Shown piece by piece: positions 1 through 9,326 of a DNA stretch of 64,000 nt. The stretch spans positions 3,410,001 through 3,474,000 of the forward strand of contig CP124680.1 of the NCBI GenBank assembly GCA_029961745.1, in the 5' to 3' direction. The notes below the pieces were generated by a model. That model ran no database searches. It was not told the origin of the DNA and was given only the letters and a program-made list of their open reading frames with translations. Both the position numbers and the translations under genes were made by a program. How positions within the stretch are numbered: position 1 is the stretch's first letter; each line of letters opens with the position of its first letter. Origin of the DNA: Nocardioides sp. L-11A. GTDB lineage: Bacteria; Actinomycetota; Actinomycetes; Propionibacteriales; Nocardioidaceae.

Positions 1-155
1 TCGCCGACTCCGGCAAGGTGGTGTTCGGTCCCGCCGGCCGTCCGCTGCCGCAGCTGCCGATCGCCGTCGACGACGAGGGCTATCTGGTCGCGCAGAGCGA
101 CTTCGACGAGCCGGTCGGCCCGAGCTTCTGGGAGCGTGACTACTATGAGCGTTGA
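1..155 (+). CDS. qcrA: Ubiquinol-cytochrome c reductase Rieske iron-sulfur subunit (C-terminal end)
   Basis: This is the last 50 codons of a gene that begins before the window; the reading frame starts at base 3 and stops with TGA at 153-155. The visible tail ([20 protein letters not shown] then a short acidic end in ERDYYER) is the conserved C-terminus after the second cluster-binding loop of actinobacterial Rieske proteins, where the phrase '[11 protein letters not shown]' normally follows the disulfide/cluster box. The cluster ligands themselves lie outside the window, so the call rests on this tail plus the overlapping qcrB gene. It overlaps the qcrB start by 11 bp, as expected for translational coupling in a qcrCAB operon. 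The protein passes electrons from menaquinol to cytochrome c in the bc1 complex. Confidence 0.85.
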   Translation, partial: ADSGKVVFGPAGRPLPQLPIAVDDEGYLVAQSDFDEPVGPSFWERDYYER

Positions 156-1860
156 TGTGAGCAAGGTCGCCTCGACCAACGGCACGACGCCCGCCACGGC
201 CAAGGGCGGCAAGTCCGCCGGCGCCATCGCCACGTGGGCCGACGAGCGTCTCGGCCTCGGCACGGCGATGAAGAAGAACATCCGCAAGGTGTTCCCGGAC
301 CACTGGTCCTTCATGCTCGGCGAGATCGCCCTGTGGAGCTTCGTCGTCCTGCTGCTGACCGGTGTCTTCCTGACGCTGTGGTTCGACCCGAGCATGACCG
401 AGGTCCAGTACAACGGCGCCTACGACCCGCTCCGCGGTGTCCACATGTCCTCGGCGTTCGCCTCGACGATGGACATCTCCTTCGACGTCCGCGGCGGTCT
501 GCTCATGCGGCAGATGCACCACTGGGCCGCGCACGTCTTCATCGCCTCGATGATGATCCACATGCTCCGGGTCTACCTGACCGGCGCGTTCCGCAAGCCG
601 CGTGAGCTGAACTGGGTCATCGGCTGCCTGCTCCTGCTGCTCGGCACCCTCGAGGGCTTCACCGGCTATTCCCTCCCCGACGACCTGCTCTCGGGCACCG
701 GCGTCCGGGCCGCGGACGGCTTCATGAAGGCCTCCCCGGTGGTCGGCTCCTACATGTCGTTCTTCGTGTTCGGCGGCGAGTTCCCGGGCGACTCGATCAT
801 CCCGCGGTTCTACGCCGTGCACATCCTGCTCATCCCCGGCCTGCTGCTCGCGCTCATCGCCGCGCACATGCTGCTGCTCGTCTACCACAAGCACACCCAG
901 TGGGCCGGCCCCGGCCGGACCGAGGAGAACGTCGTCGGCTACCCGATGCTCCCGGTCTACGCGGCCAAGGCGGGCGGCTTCTTCTTCATCGTGTTCGGCA
1001 CGATCGCGATGCTGGGCGGCCTGTTCTCCATCAACGCGGTCTGGAAGATCGGCCCGTACGACCCGTCCAAGGTGACCGCGGGCTCCCAGCCCGACTGGTA
1101 CATGGGCTGGCCCGACGGCCTGCTCCGGATCATCCCGGCGTGGGAGACCCACATCTGGGGCATCACGCTCTCGTGGAACGTCATGCTCCCGATCCTGGTG
1201 ATGCCGCCGCTGCTGCTGATGCTCCTGATGGCACTGCCGTTCATCGAGTCCTGGATCACCGGCGACAAGCGGGAGCACCACCTGCTCCAGCGGCCGCGCA
1301 ACGCCCCGACCCGGACCGCGGTCATGGTCGCGCTGATGACCTTCTACGGCCTGTCCTGGGCCGCGGGCGGCAACGACATCATCGCGATCAAGCTCCACCT
1401 GAGCATCAACCAGATCACGTACTTCATGCGTGGCGCGGTGTTCATCGGTCCGGTGATCGCCTTCATCATCACCCGGCGCTGGTGCATCTCGCTCCAGCGT
1501 CACGACGAGGGCAAGCTGCTCCACGGCTACGAGACCGGTGTCCTGGTCCGCTCCCCCGAGGGCGGGTACGCCGAGAAGCACCTGCCGCTCCCGGAGAGCA
1601 AGGCCTACACGCTCACGGCCCGCGACGACGACCCCCGGCCGGAGACGGCCGAGGAGATCGAGGCCTCGGGTGTGACCGGTCGCCGGCTCCGGCTGCGCAA
1701 GCTGCGGGCCAAGCTCGCCACCGTGTTCTTCGCGGACAACGTCCAGAAGCCCACGGCGGAGGAGCTGCACGAGGCTCAGCACCACGCGGAGCACGAGCTC
1801 CACGAGCTCGAGTCGCAGATCGCCGCCGGTCCCAACCGGCACGGTCCCTCCGAGCACTGA
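145..1860 (+). CDS. qcrB: Cytochrome bc1 complex cytochrome b subunit
   Basis: Membrane core of the menaquinol:cytochrome c oxidoreductase; binds two b hemes and the quinol sites. The protein of 571 residues has an N-terminal cytosolic arm (1-50), then the multi-helix cytochrome b fold. Heme ligands are seen in [10 protein letters not shown] (about 121-130) and [17 protein letters not shown] (about 139), with a second histidine pair in helix D. The Qo-site loop reads PDWYMG, the actinobacterial variant of PEWY. A charged C-terminal extension (about 470-571) rich in Glu and His is typical of actinobacterial QcrB. ATG at 145 is preferred over GTG at 136 because GGGAG at 130-134 gives a 10-nt spacing; it overlaps qcrA. 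A strong hairpin terminator follows, so this is the last qcr gene. Confidence 0.97.
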   Translation: MSVDVSKVASTNGTTPATAKGGKSAGAIATWADERLGLGTAMKKNIRKVFPDHWSFMLGEIALWSFVVLLLTGVFLTLWFDPSMTEVQYNGAYDPLRGVHMSSAFASTMDISFDVRGGLLMRQMHHWAAHVFIASMMIHMLRVYLTGAFRKPRELNWVIGCLLLLLGTLEGFTGYSLPDDLLSGTGVRAADGFMKASPVVGSYMSFFVFGGEFPGDSIIPRFYAVHILLIPGLLLALIAAHMLLLVYHKHTQWAGPGRTEENVVGYPMLPVYAAKAGGFFFIVFGTIAMLGGLFSINAVWKIGPYDPSKVTAGSQPDWYMGWPDGLLRIIPAWETHIWGITLSWNVMLPILVMPPLLLMLLMALPFIESWITGDKREHHLLQRPRNAPTRTAVMVALMTFYGLSWAAGGNDIIAIKLHLSINQITYFMRGAVFIGPVIAFIITRRWCISLQRHDEGKLLHGYETGVLVRSPEGGYAEKHLPLPESKAYTLTARDDDPRPETAEEIEASGVTGRRLRLRKLRAKLATVFFADNVQKPTAEELHEAQHHAEHELHELESQIAAGPNRHGPSEH

Positions 1861-1869
1861 TCCGACGGC

Positions 1870-1905
1870 GAAGGCCCGGACACCCCGCGGGGTGTCCGGG
1901 CCTTC
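1870..1905 (+). terminator. Intrinsic terminator after qcrB
   Basis: A perfect 17-bp inverted repeat (GAAGGCCCGGACACCCC and its complement) with a 2-nt GC centre starts 10 nt after the qcrB stop and is followed by a T-containing tract (TCGTCGTTCC). It would end the qcrCAB transcript and isolate the polysaccharide operon that follows. Confidence 0.85.
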
Positions 1906-1940
1906 GTCGTTCCGGCGTGGCCGTCCAGTGCCCCTGGCAG

Positions 1941-1958
1941 CTAGTCCGAAAGGACTAG
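1941..1958. promoter_or_regulatory. Inverted repeat upstream of the polysaccharide operon
   Basis: CTAGTCCGAAAGGACTAG is a perfect 7-bp inverted repeat around GAAA, about 100 bp before the first polysaccharide gene and about 55 bp before a TAGCGT -10-like box at 2014-2019. Outside it, GGCAG at 1936-1940 can pair with CTGCC at 1966-1970. It may be an operator for a dimeric regulator or, if transcribed, a GNRA-capped RNA hairpin. The function is inference. Confidence 0.5.
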
Positions 1959-2058
1959 CGCCGGGCTGCCATTTCCGCCGGATCGACGGATCCGGGTTAC
2001 GCGACCCGCCGCATAGCGTGCTCACGACAGCGCGGGGACGACGCGGAAGGGCGGGGCG

Positions 2059-3522
2059 ATGACGGCAGTGCTGACCTCTCCCCTGGCGCCGGCGCGCCCG
2101 CGTCTGCGGAGCGGATCGGCGCGTCGTCTCACCCGGGTCCGGGCGGTCGTCGTCGGGCTCGACGTGGTCACGCTCGGCCTCGCCGCGCTGCTCGCCGTCG
2201 CCCTGAAGTTCGGCCTCGCCACCTGGCCGCCGGCCGATGTCGACCGGCTGACGGGCGTCCCGCTGCTCGACTTCGGCTGGGTGGTCCCGGTGTGGCTCGC
2301 CGCGCTGGGCCTCGCCGGCGCGTGGTCGGCGCGGACCCTCGCCCGCGGCGGCGAGGAGCTCAAGGCGCTGGTCCGCGGCTCGCTCGCAGGCGCGGGAGTG
2401 GTCGCGATGGCGGCGTACCTCGTCAACTACGACATGTCGCGGGGCTACTTCGCCCTCGCCTGGGGCATCGGCACCACCGGGCTGCTGCTGGAGCGGTACG
2501 CCGTGCGCCGGGTCGTCGCTCGGCTGCGACGCGCCCACCGGCTGGTCAACCGGATGGTCGTCGTGGGCGATCCGGTCGCCGTCGGGGAGCTCGGCGCCGC
2601 CCTGGCCCGGCAGCCGGAGCTGGGCTACCGGATCGTCGGGGCCTGCATCGACGGCTCCGCCCCGTCCTTCCCGGTGCCGATCCTCGGCGGCCCCGGCACC
2701 GCCGTCGCGGCGTGTCGCGAGCACCACGCCGACACGCTCTTGATCGCCGGCGGCTCGTTCTCCTCGTCGCTCGACCTGCGGCAGGTCGGGTGGGAGCTCG
2801 AGGACACCGGCATCGAGCTCGTCGTGCTCCCGAACCTGATCGACGTGGCCGGTCCCCGGATGCGGCTGCGCCCCGTCGCCGGCCTGCCGTTCGTGCACGT
2901 GGACCCGCCCCAGGTCGCCCAGGCGCTGCGCTGGGGCAAGGCCGTCTTCGACCGGGTCGGTGCGGCCCTGCTGCTCCTGCTGTTCGCCCCGCTCCTGCTC
3001 GCCCTCGCCGTGGCCGTCAAGCTCGACGACGGCGGCCCGGTGCTCTACCGGCACCGCCGGATCGGCCTCGACGGCCGGGAGTTCGGCCTCTGGAAGCTCC
3101 GCAGCATGGTGCCGGACGCCGCCGCCCAGCACGCCGCGCTCGTCGGCGCACACGGCACGACCCCGCTCCTCTTCAAGCTGCCGGCCGATCCGCGCGTGAC
3201 CCGGGTCGGCGCCGTCCTGCGCCGCTGGTCGCTCGACGAGCTGCCCCAGCTCCTCAACGTGCTGGCCGGTCAGATGAGCCTGGTCGGGCCGCGCCCCCAG
3301 GTCGCCGCCGAGGTCGCCTGCTACAGCCCCGCCATGCACCGCCGGCTGCGGGTCCGGCCGGGGATGACCGGCCTGTGGCAGGTCTCCGGCCGCTCGGAGC
3401 TGACCGCCGCGGAGGCGGAGCGTCTCGACCTGTCGTACGTCGAGAACTGGTCCATGGCCGCCGACCTGGGGATCCTGGCCCGCACCGCGCGGGCCGTGCT
3501 GCGCGGCGACGGAGCGTGCTGA
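2059..3522 (+). CDS. Polyprenyl glycosylphosphotransferase (priming sugar transferase)
   Basis: Initiates exopolysaccharide repeat-unit synthesis by moving a sugar-1-phosphate from a nucleotide sugar onto undecaprenyl phosphate at the membrane. The 487-residue protein has the classical layout of this family: four to five N-terminal membrane helices (about 30-150), a cytosolic Rossmann-like middle region (about 165-285), one further hydrophobic segment (about 300-320), and the C-terminal bacterial sugar-transferase domain. Diagnostic motifs are GGPVLYRHRRIGLDGREF, WKLRSM, DELPQLLNVLAGQMSLVGPRP and RPGMTGLWQVSGRS. ATG at 2059 has GGAAGG upstream. It opens the polysaccharide operon; a TATCTT box at 3534-3539 may add an internal promoter before the next gene. 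The sugar specificity (galactose, glucose or a GalNAc derivative) cannot be read from sequence. Confidence 0.92.
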   Translation: MTAVLTSPLAPARPRLRSGSARRLTRVRAVVVGLDVVTLGLAALLAVALKFGLATWPPADVDRLTGVPLLDFGWVVPVWLAALGLAGAWSARTLARGGEELKALVRGSLAGAGVVAMAAYLVNYDMSRGYFALAWGIGTTGLLLERYAVRRVVARLRRAHRLVNRMVVVGDPVAVGELGAALARQPELGYRIVGACIDGSAPSFPVPILGGPGTAVAACREHHADTLLIAGGSFSSSLDLRQVGWELEDTGIELVVLPNLIDVAGPRMRLRPVAGLPFVHVDPPQVAQALRWGKAVFDRVGAALLLLLFAPLLLALAVAVKLDDGGPVLYRHRRIGLDGREFGLWKLRSMVPDAAAQHAALVGAHGTTPLLFKLPADPRVTRVGAVLRRWSLDELPQLLNVLAGQMSLVGPRPQVAAEVACYSPAMHRRLRVRPGMTGLWQVSGRSELTAAEAERLDLSYVENWSMAADLGILARTARAVLRGDGAC

Positions 3523-3604
3523 GCACCCCGCGGTATCTTGCGGGTCCCGGGAACACGGCGCGACGACGGCGCGCGGTGAGGAAGGCCAGGCGAGGAGCGG
3601 ACTG

Positions 3605-4657
3605 ATGGGAGCTGCATCACCCGTCCGGGTGCTCCACGTCATCGAGAGCTACGGAAGCGGATCGCTGACCGCCGCCGTGCAGTACGTGCACAGCACACCC
3701 GACCTCGAGCACCATCTCCTCCGGAGGATCCGCGCGGACTACGTGCCCTTCGGCGAGGAGACTCTGTTCGCGACCGTGGCCGAGCTCCCCGGGTCCGGGC
3801 TCCGGAGCATCGGCACGGTGCGCCGGACCGTCCGCCGGCTGTCGCCCGACGTGGTCCATGCCCATTCGAGCTTCGCCGGCCTCTACGCCCGCCTGGCCCT
3901 CCGTGCCGGCCGGTCCGCGCGGGTGGTCTATACCCCCCATTGCTTCGTCTTCGAGCGCACCGACATCCCCCGCCCGCTGCGAGGGTTGTACCGCCTCGTC
4001 GAGTGGGCGCTGGCGGTCAACACGACCGTCATCGCCGGCTGCTCGGCTGCAGAGGCGCGCGCGGCGCGGGCCTGGCGGACCTGTCGCCGCGTGGTGCACG
4101 TCCCCAATGTCGCGACGGTCGGCATGGCCACCACCCGACCGAGGGACTCCGGGCGGCCCCTCGTCGTCGCCCTCGGCCGGATCTCGGCGCAGAAGGGCGT
4201 CGACTTCTTCCTCTCGGCGTGGCGCGAGCTGCGACAGCGCGGAGGCGACGTCGGCGCACTGTGGATCGGCGGCGGTGACGCCGCGGGGGTCGCCCGGCTC
4301 GAGGCATCGGGGGTGGAGGTCACGGGTTGGGTCTCCCGCGACCGTGTGCTCGACCTGCTGGCGTCGGCCAGACTCTATCTCCACACGGCCGCCTGGGAGG
4401 GCTTCCCGATGTCCGTGCTCGAGGCGCATCGTTCGGGACTGCCGATCCTGGTGCGCGACATCCCCGCGTTCCACCACGTCCCCGCGACCGTGCGTGCCGG
4501 TGATCCAGGTGAGCTCGCCTCCCTGGCCGAGCAGATCCTGCTGGACCCCTCCTGCGCCGCCGCCGACGCCAACCGGAGCGTCTGGGAGGACGCACTGTCC
4601 GCGCACTCCCCCGCGCTCCAGCGCGCGCGCCTCCTGGAGGCGTACGGCGTTGGCTGA
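3605..4657 (+). CDS. Glycosyltransferase family 4 protein
   Basis: GT-B fold glycosyltransferase of 350 residues, presumed to add a sugar to the lipid-linked repeat unit on the cytosolic face. The N-terminal half has the acceptor-side pattern VLHVIESYGSGS and DVVHAHSSFAGLYARL, followed by YTPHCFVFE. The C-terminal half has the nucleotide-binding pattern LVVALGRISAQKGVDFFL and the EX7E motif EGFPMSVLE, where the two Glu residues contact the donor sugar. GAGGAG about 8 nt before ATG 3605 supports the start. It is separated from the priming transferase by 82 bp and overlaps the next glycosyltransferase by 8 bp. Donor and linkage are not predictable. Confidence 0.88.
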   Translation: MGAASPVRVLHVIESYGSGSLTAAVQYVHSTPDLEHHLLRRIRADYVPFGEETLFATVAELPGSGLRSIGTVRRTVRRLSPDVVHAHSSFAGLYARLALRAGRSARVVYTPHCFVFERTDIPRPLRGLYRLVEWALAVNTTVIAGCSAAEARAARAWRTCRRVVHVPNVATVGMATTRPRDSGRPLVVALGRISAQKGVDFFLSAWRELRQRGGDVGALWIGGGDAAGVARLEASGVEVTGWVSRDRVLDLLASARLYLHTAAWEGFPMSVLEAHRSGLPILVRDIPAFHHVPATVRAGDPGELASLAEQILLDPSCAAADANRSVWEDALSAHSPALQRARLLEAYGVG

Positions 4658-5798
4658 GCACCTCGCGGCGCCACCACCTGCCGACGGGCCGCCGCTCTCG
4701 CTCGTCCTGCTCCACTGGGGGCGCACCGGTGCCGGTCCCCGGTTCACCTATGAGCTCGGCCGGGCTCTGCACGGCCGAGCGGACGTCCGAGTGGCGGTGT
4801 CCCACGTCGCCGGCACCGAGCAGGAGGCCGCCATCACGGCCCTCGGCGTCCGCCGACTCGCCGTCGAGACCTACACGGGCGCCTGGGGCGCGGTCCTCGG
4901 CCTGCCCCGCCTCGTCGCCAACATCGTGAGATTCCGCCGCTTCCTCGGTGCGGTCGAGGCCCAGGTCGTGGTGACCTCGATGTACAGCCTCTGGCACTCG
5001 CTCGCGATCAGGCTGCTCCTGCCCCGCCGGACCCGGCTCATCGTGACCGTCCACGACGCGACACCTCATGCCGGAGACGACCACGTCGTCAAGCTCTGGG
5101 CGCGAGCCGTGGAGCTGCGCAGGGCGAACGCCGTCGTGGCCCTGTCGGCGGCGGTGGCCACCGAGCTCCGCCTGCGGTACGGCGGACGGCTCCCCGTGTT
5201 CGAGACCGTGCACGGAGCCTTCGGTGCCCAGGAGCCGGCGTACCCTCGCACCGCTCCACGACACGACCCACCCGTGCTTGGCTTCTTCGGCCGGGTCCTC
5301 CCCTACAAGGGCGTCGACATCCTGGTCGCGGCATCCGCGCTGCTGGCCGAGCGCGGCGTTCATGTCGTCACGCGGGTCCACGGCATCGGGACGATCCCCG
5401 CCGGGCTCGCCGATGCCGGGCACCGCATCGAGTGGGACCTCGGCTGGGTCCCTGAGGAGCTGACCAACCAGGTGGTCGGCGGCTTCGACGTCCTCGTCCT
5501 CCCCTACCGCGAGGCATCGCAGTCCGGCGTGCTGTCGATCGCCCTGTCCGAGGGCGTCCCCGTCGTCGCCACACCTGTCGGGGGCCTGGTCGAGCAGGTT
5601 CGGGCCACGGGGTGCGGGGTGGTGGCCGCCGCGGTCGATCCCGCCGCCGTCGCGGCGTCGGTGACACAGCTGCTCGACGACGCCGCGTTGTACGCCGCCT
5701 GCTCACGCCGCGCACTCGCCGCGGCGGCGTCCGACCACGGCTGGGACCGGGTGGCCGCCGACTATGCGCGTGCGGTGACCGAGGTGGTGGGTCGATGA
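4650..5798 (+). CDS. Glycosyltransferase family 4 protein
   Basis: Second GT-B glycosyltransferase of the operon, 382 residues. The N-terminal domain begins SLVLLHWGRTGAGPRFTYELG, a motif seen in many GT4 enzymes, and carries VTVHDATPHAGD. The C-terminal domain holds VLGFFGRVLPYKGVDILV and the donor-binding segment LPYREASQSGVLSIALSEGVPVVA. I chose TTG at 4650 because GGAGG lies 9 nt upstream (4636-4640) and conserved sequence begins 15 residues later; the reading frame stays open further upstream but that sequence only shadows the previous gene. It overlaps the previous stop by 8 bp and shares ATGA with the next start, so translation is likely coupled. Confidence 0.87.
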   Translation: MAEHLAAPPPADGPPLSLVLLHWGRTGAGPRFTYELGRALHGRADVRVAVSHVAGTEQEAAITALGVRRLAVETYTGAWGAVLGLPRLVANIVRFRRFLGAVEAQVVVTSMYSLWHSLAIRLLLPRRTRLIVTVHDATPHAGDDHVVKLWARAVELRRANAVVALSAAVATELRLRYGGRLPVFETVHGAFGAQEPAYPRTAPRHDPPVLGFFGRVLPYKGVDILVAASALLAERGVHVVTRVHGIGTIPAGLADAGHRIEWDLGWVPEELTNQVVGGFDVLVLPYREASQSGVLSIALSEGVPVVATPVGGLVEQVRATGCGVVAAAVDPAAVAASVTQLLDDAALYAACSRRALAAAASDHGWDRVAADYARAVTEVVGR

Positions 5799-6910
5799 GG
5801 CACCCACGTCGAGCACGGACCAACGGTCCAGCCCGCCTGCTGTTGGTCGTCCGCGCCGCCGATCAGATCGGCGGGCTGGAGACGGTCGTCCGCGACGCCG
5901 CCGTCGAGCTGGAGAGTCCTGAGTTCCGCGTCACGCTCGCCGTCGTCGGCGACCGGGCGGCCCCGCCGATCTTCGACGGGCTCGATGTCGTGAGGGCCGA
6001 CGGGCCGACGGGACTCCGCGCCGAGGTCCGGGCGAGCGACGTCCTCCATCTGCATGCACCGACCTTGCTGGCCTGGCCCACGTCGTTGCTCTGGACCGCC
6101 CGGCGGCACCGGATCCCCACCCTGGTCACGCTGCATCTCCCGGCGGAGCCCCGGGGTCGCCACGCCCTGTCGCGGGCGCTGATCTGGGTGCGGCGTGCGC
6201 TCGGGGCAGTGACCCTGCGCGCCGCCGGGGCCGACGTCTACGCTCCCAGCAGCGCTGCTGCATCCGTCGCGCGGTATCGCCTGTTCCGGCTGGTGCGTGT
6301 CCGGGGGCTCCGTCAGGGCGTGCGTGACCGCGGCGTGCGCCCGCCGGCTGGCCGGAGCGCGCTCACCGTCGCCTTCGTCGGTCGCATGGTCGAGCACAAG
6401 CAACCACATCTGCTGATCGAGGCGCTCGCCGACGCGCGCGCCCGAGGCGTGCCGATCAGCGCCGACCTCGTCGGGGACGGGCCGCTGCTGCGCTCCCTCA
6501 AGGACCGGGCCCGGGCGTTGGGGCTGCCTCCACAAGAGGTCCGCTTCCACGGCTATCTGGACGACCCGACGGAGGTTCTGGCCTCCAGCGACCTGCTGGT
6601 CCTCCCGTCGCTCTCCGAGGGGTGTCCGGTCGTCGTCATGGAGGCGGCGGCACTGGGCCGGGCCAGCGTTGTCCGGCAGGGTCTCGAGGGAGTCGACGAG
6701 GTCCTGCCCGATGCGCATCTCACGGTCGGGCCGCACGCGGGCGCTCGGGAGCTCGCGACCCGTCTGATCGAGCTCGCCGCCGATCGGGAGCTGGTGGTCA
6801 CAACCGGTCGGCGTGCCCGGGCCGCGTTCGAGTCGGACTTCTCCCTCGCTGCCGCGGGCCGACGCTACGCGCGGGCGTACCGCGAGGCGATGCGGGCGGT
6901 GGCGCCATGA
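5795..6910 (+). CDS. Glycosyltransferase family 4 protein
   Basis: Third GT-B glycosyltransferase, 371 residues. It opens with LLLVVRAADQIGGLETVVRDA, the acceptor-side glycine loop, followed by DVLHLHAPTLLAW. The C-terminal domain has LTVAFVGRMVEHKQPHLLIEAL, then LVGDGPLLRSLKDRA and the EX7E motif EGCPVVVME. The ATG sits inside an ATGA overlap with the previous stop, and the next gene begins in the same way, so the four glycosyltransferases are translated as a tightly coupled block. Substrate is unknown. Confidence 0.88.
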   Translation: MRHPRRARTNGPARLLLVVRAADQIGGLETVVRDAAVELESPEFRVTLAVVGDRAAPPIFDGLDVVRADGPTGLRAEVRASDVLHLHAPTLLAWPTSLLWTARRHRIPTLVTLHLPAEPRGRHALSRALIWVRRALGAVTLRAAGADVYAPSSAAASVARYRLFRLVRVRGLRQGVRDRGVRPPAGRSALTVAFVGRMVEHKQPHLLIEALADARARGVPISADLVGDGPLLRSLKDRARALGLPPQEVRFHGYLDDPTEVLASSDLLVLPSLSEGCPVVVMEAAALGRASVVRQGLEGVDEVLPDAHLTVGPHAGARELATRLIELAADRELVVTTGRRARAAFESDFSLAAAGRRYARAYREAMRAVAP

Positions 6911-8124
6911 CGGACGCCGAGACGGCGTACCGGCCCCGGGTGCTCATGGTCACCATGCACGACCACACCAGTCCCCGAAGCGGCGGCCCGCTGCGCACTG
7001 CCGCCATCGCCGACGCCCTTCGCGCCTCCGTCGGCCCCACGGATGTGGTGTGGCGATGGCCCGTCTCCGGCGGCAGCCCGGTCGACGACGCGCGGCTCTC
7101 GGCCAGGCGTCTGCCCCACGCCGTCCTCGGCTTCCTGCGTGTGCTGATGGCTGCGCTGCGGACGGGGAGTCCCACGGTCGTACGGACGGTCAGCTGGCGG
7201 ATGGTGCGCAGAATCGTCCTGCTGCGTTCCGCCACGGACCACCAGATCACCGTCCTGGAGTACAGCACCATGGCGGCCTACCGGCCGATCCTCCCGGAGC
7301 CCGTGGTGATCGACCTCCACAACGTCGAGTCCGCGCTCGCACAGAGCTATGCCGTCTCGATCGCTGGAGATCGGAGTCCGCGCGGTCTCGCGAGGCAGGC
7401 GTGGGCCCGGGCGGACGCTCGTGGCCTGCGGAGCGTGGAGGCACGCCTCGGCGAGAGGTTCGCCGCCGGCTCCGTGGTCAGCTCGACCGATGCCGATCTG
7501 GTCCAGGCCCTCAACGGCGACCGGCCCCTCCGCCTGGTCCACGCCCCGAACGGGGTCGGCAGGACGGCGTTCGACAGGGAGTGGGAGCGGCGGAAGGCGG
7601 TGGTGTTCGTGGCCCTGCTCTCCTGGCGGCCGAACATCGACGCCGCGGACTGGCTGGCCCGGAGGGTATGGCCCGAGGTGATACGCGCCCGGCCCGACGC
7701 CGAGCTGTGGATCGTCGGCGCACGACCGGACCGGGACGTGCGGGCCCTGGACGGACTACCGGGGGTGAGCGTCCACGGCGACGTCCGCGATCCGCTCGAC
7801 TTCGTTGGGCCCGCTGCCGTCGCGACCGCGCCGCTCCGGGCCGCCGGTGGGACCCGATTGAAGATCCTGGAAGCCCTCGCCGCGGGCACCCCCGTCGTCG
7901 CGACGCGGCTGGGAGCCCTGGGCCTGGAGCGACTCGGCGGACCACATCTCACGATCGTCGACCGGCCCGAGGAGTTCACCCGAGCGCTCGTCGCCGCGCT
8001 GGACGGACAGCACGAGGTCGACCGGGCCGAGGTGAGGGACCTGGTCCATGACTTCGTGTGGGACCGGGCGCTGCGCGACCTGATCGTGTTGTGCGCCGAA
8101 CTGGCGGCCGGGCGGCGACCATGA
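6907..8124 (+). CDS. Glycosyltransferase (GT4-like)
   Basis: Fourth glycosyltransferase, 405 residues. The start MTDAETAYRPRVLMVTMHDH and the segment PRSGGPLRTAAIADAL fit the N-terminal lobe; VVIDLHNVESALAQSYA resembles the acceptor-site loop of the GT4 'sugar transferase with PEP-CTERM/EpsO' type. The C-terminal lobe has SWRPNIDAADWLARRVWPEV, AELWIVGARP and GGTRLKILEALAAGTPVVAT. It begins in an ATGA overlap and ends in another with the flippase. The lobe motifs are slightly more divergent than in its three neighbours, so the donor may differ. Confidence 0.85.
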   Translation: MTDAETAYRPRVLMVTMHDHTSPRSGGPLRTAAIADALRASVGPTDVVWRWPVSGGSPVDDARLSARRLPHAVLGFLRVLMAALRTGSPTVVRTVSWRMVRRIVLLRSATDHQITVLEYSTMAAYRPILPEPVVIDLHNVESALAQSYAVSIAGDRSPRGLARQAWARADARGLRSVEARLGERFAAGSVVSSTDADLVQALNGDRPLRLVHAPNGVGRTAFDREWERRKAVVFVALLSWRPNIDAADWLARRVWPEVIRARPDAELWIVGARPDRDVRALDGLPGVSVHGDVRDPLDFVGPAAVATAPLRAAGGTRLKILEALAAGTPVVATRLGALGLERLGGPHLTIVDRPEEFTRALVAALDGQHEVDRAEVRDLVHDFVWDRALRDLIVLCAELAAGRRP

Positions 8125-9326
8125 GCCGGTCCCGGCTGGCCGGGCGGCTCGGCGGCTTCGCGCTCAACGTCGGCGTGACCTCGACGGTCGGGCTGGTCTC
8201 GATACCTCTCATCATCCGAGGCGCCGGAGCCGCGCCCTGGGCCGCCGTCGCCGTGGGCCAGGTCGTCGGCGGCATCGCCGCGATGCTGGTCAGCCTGGGT
8301 TGGGGAGTCGCCGGCCCGGCGCGCGCAGCGGCCATGTCCGACGCCGACCGCAGCCGCTACTACGGGCACTCCCTCGGCGCCCGGGGCGCCGCCCTCGTGG
8401 TCGCGCTGCCCGCCTGTCTGATCGTCGGCTACGCCATCGTGCCCGACCACAGGTGGATGACCGGACTGGTCGCGGCAGCGAGCGCGACCTACGGTCTCAA
8501 CGCCGCCTGGTACTTCACAGCGATCGGCTCACCACAGGGCCTCTTCCTCTGCGAGACCCTGCCCCGCACCCTCAGCTCCCTGGCCGGCGCCGTCGGTGTC
8601 GTGCTCGGGGGGACGCTGCTGCTGGTACCCGCGTCGCTGCTCCTCGGCTCACTGCTGGCCACGAGCGCCACCTGGCGGACCGTGTCGCGGTCCGGGCCGA
8701 TCACCATTCCCCCGCCGCGCCGGTCCGTCGCCGGCATCCGAGATGCCCTCCCCTCGCTGTCGGTGACGGTCGCCGTGACCGTGTACTCGTCGTTGCCGGT
8801 GGTGTTCGTGGCCGCGCTCGCACCGTCCGGCCTGGCGTCCTACGCCCTGCTCGACAGGTTCAAGACCTTCGCGCTGACGGCGCTCGGGCCCGTCGTCCAG
8901 GTCACCCAGGGCAGTGTCGTCGCCCCCGAGCGGGCCGAGACCCTCCGCCGTACCGATCGCGCCTGCGCCGTCGCCCTCGTGATCGGCTGCGTGGTCGCCG
9001 TACTGTTCCCGTTCCTCGCACACCTGGGCGCCCGGCTGCTCTCCGATGGCGACATCGCGCCGACCAGCACCCTGGGCGTGCTCGTCGGTCTCATCGTCGG
9101 CGTCGGCGTGGTGTCCTCGGTCCTCGGCCTGGCATGCCTGCCCGCGCTGGACGATGTCCGTGCGGTCACGCTGAGCAGTGCCGTCGGCGCCGTCGTCTTC
9201 CTGATGCTCGCTGCTCCGCTGGCAGCGTGGCAGCATGCGACCGGGATCGCCCTGGCAGCGGTCCTCGCCGAGGTCTGCGTGCTGGTACTGATGGCGTGGT
9301 TCTACCTTCGAGACAGAACGAGGTGA
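8121..9326 (+). CDS. Wzx-like polysaccharide flippase
   Basis: Multi-helix membrane protein of 401 residues with roughly 12 hydrophobic segments and few charged residues between them, the profile of MATE/MOP-superfamily oligosaccharide flippases. It starts with GGFALNVGVTSTVGLVSIPL, matching the first helix of Wzx proteins. It would move undecaprenyl-linked repeat units across the membrane. Coupled by ATGA overlaps to the glycosyltransferase before it and GTGA to the methyltransferase after it. No Wzy polymerase or Wzz/BY-kinase gene accompanies it here, so polymerisation must be encoded elsewhere or the product is a single-unit glycolipid. Family assignment rests on topology and context rather than on a catalytic motif. 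Confidence 0.75.
   Translation: MSRSRLAGRLGGFALNVGVTSTVGLVSIPLIIRGAGAAPWAAVAVGQVVGGIAAMLVSLGWGVAGPARAAAMSDADRSRYYGHSLGARGAALVVALPACLIVGYAIVPDHRWMTGLVAAASATYGLNAAWYFTAIGSPQGLFLCETLPRTLSSLAGAVGVVLGGTLLLVPASLLLGSLLATSATWRTVSRSGPITIPPPRRSVAGIRDALPSLSVTVAVTVYSSLPVVFVAALAPSGLASYALLDRFKTFALTALGPVVQVTQGSVVAPERAETLRRTDRACAVALVIGCVVAVLFPFLAHLGARLLSDGDIAPTSTLGVLVGLIVGVGVVSSVLGLACLPALDDVRAVTLSSAVGAVVFLMLAAPLAAWQHATGIALAAVLAEVCVLVLMAWFYLRDRTR

Noticed and set aside
2292..3605. Long Arg/Ala/Pro-rich open frames overlapping real genes (also 900-1958, 34535-37567, 48448-50601 and many others)
   Set aside because: They are out-of-frame or antisense shadows caused by high GC; composition is Arg-Pro-Ala-Gly or Asp-Val-Glu-His biased and no family motif or start signal supports them.
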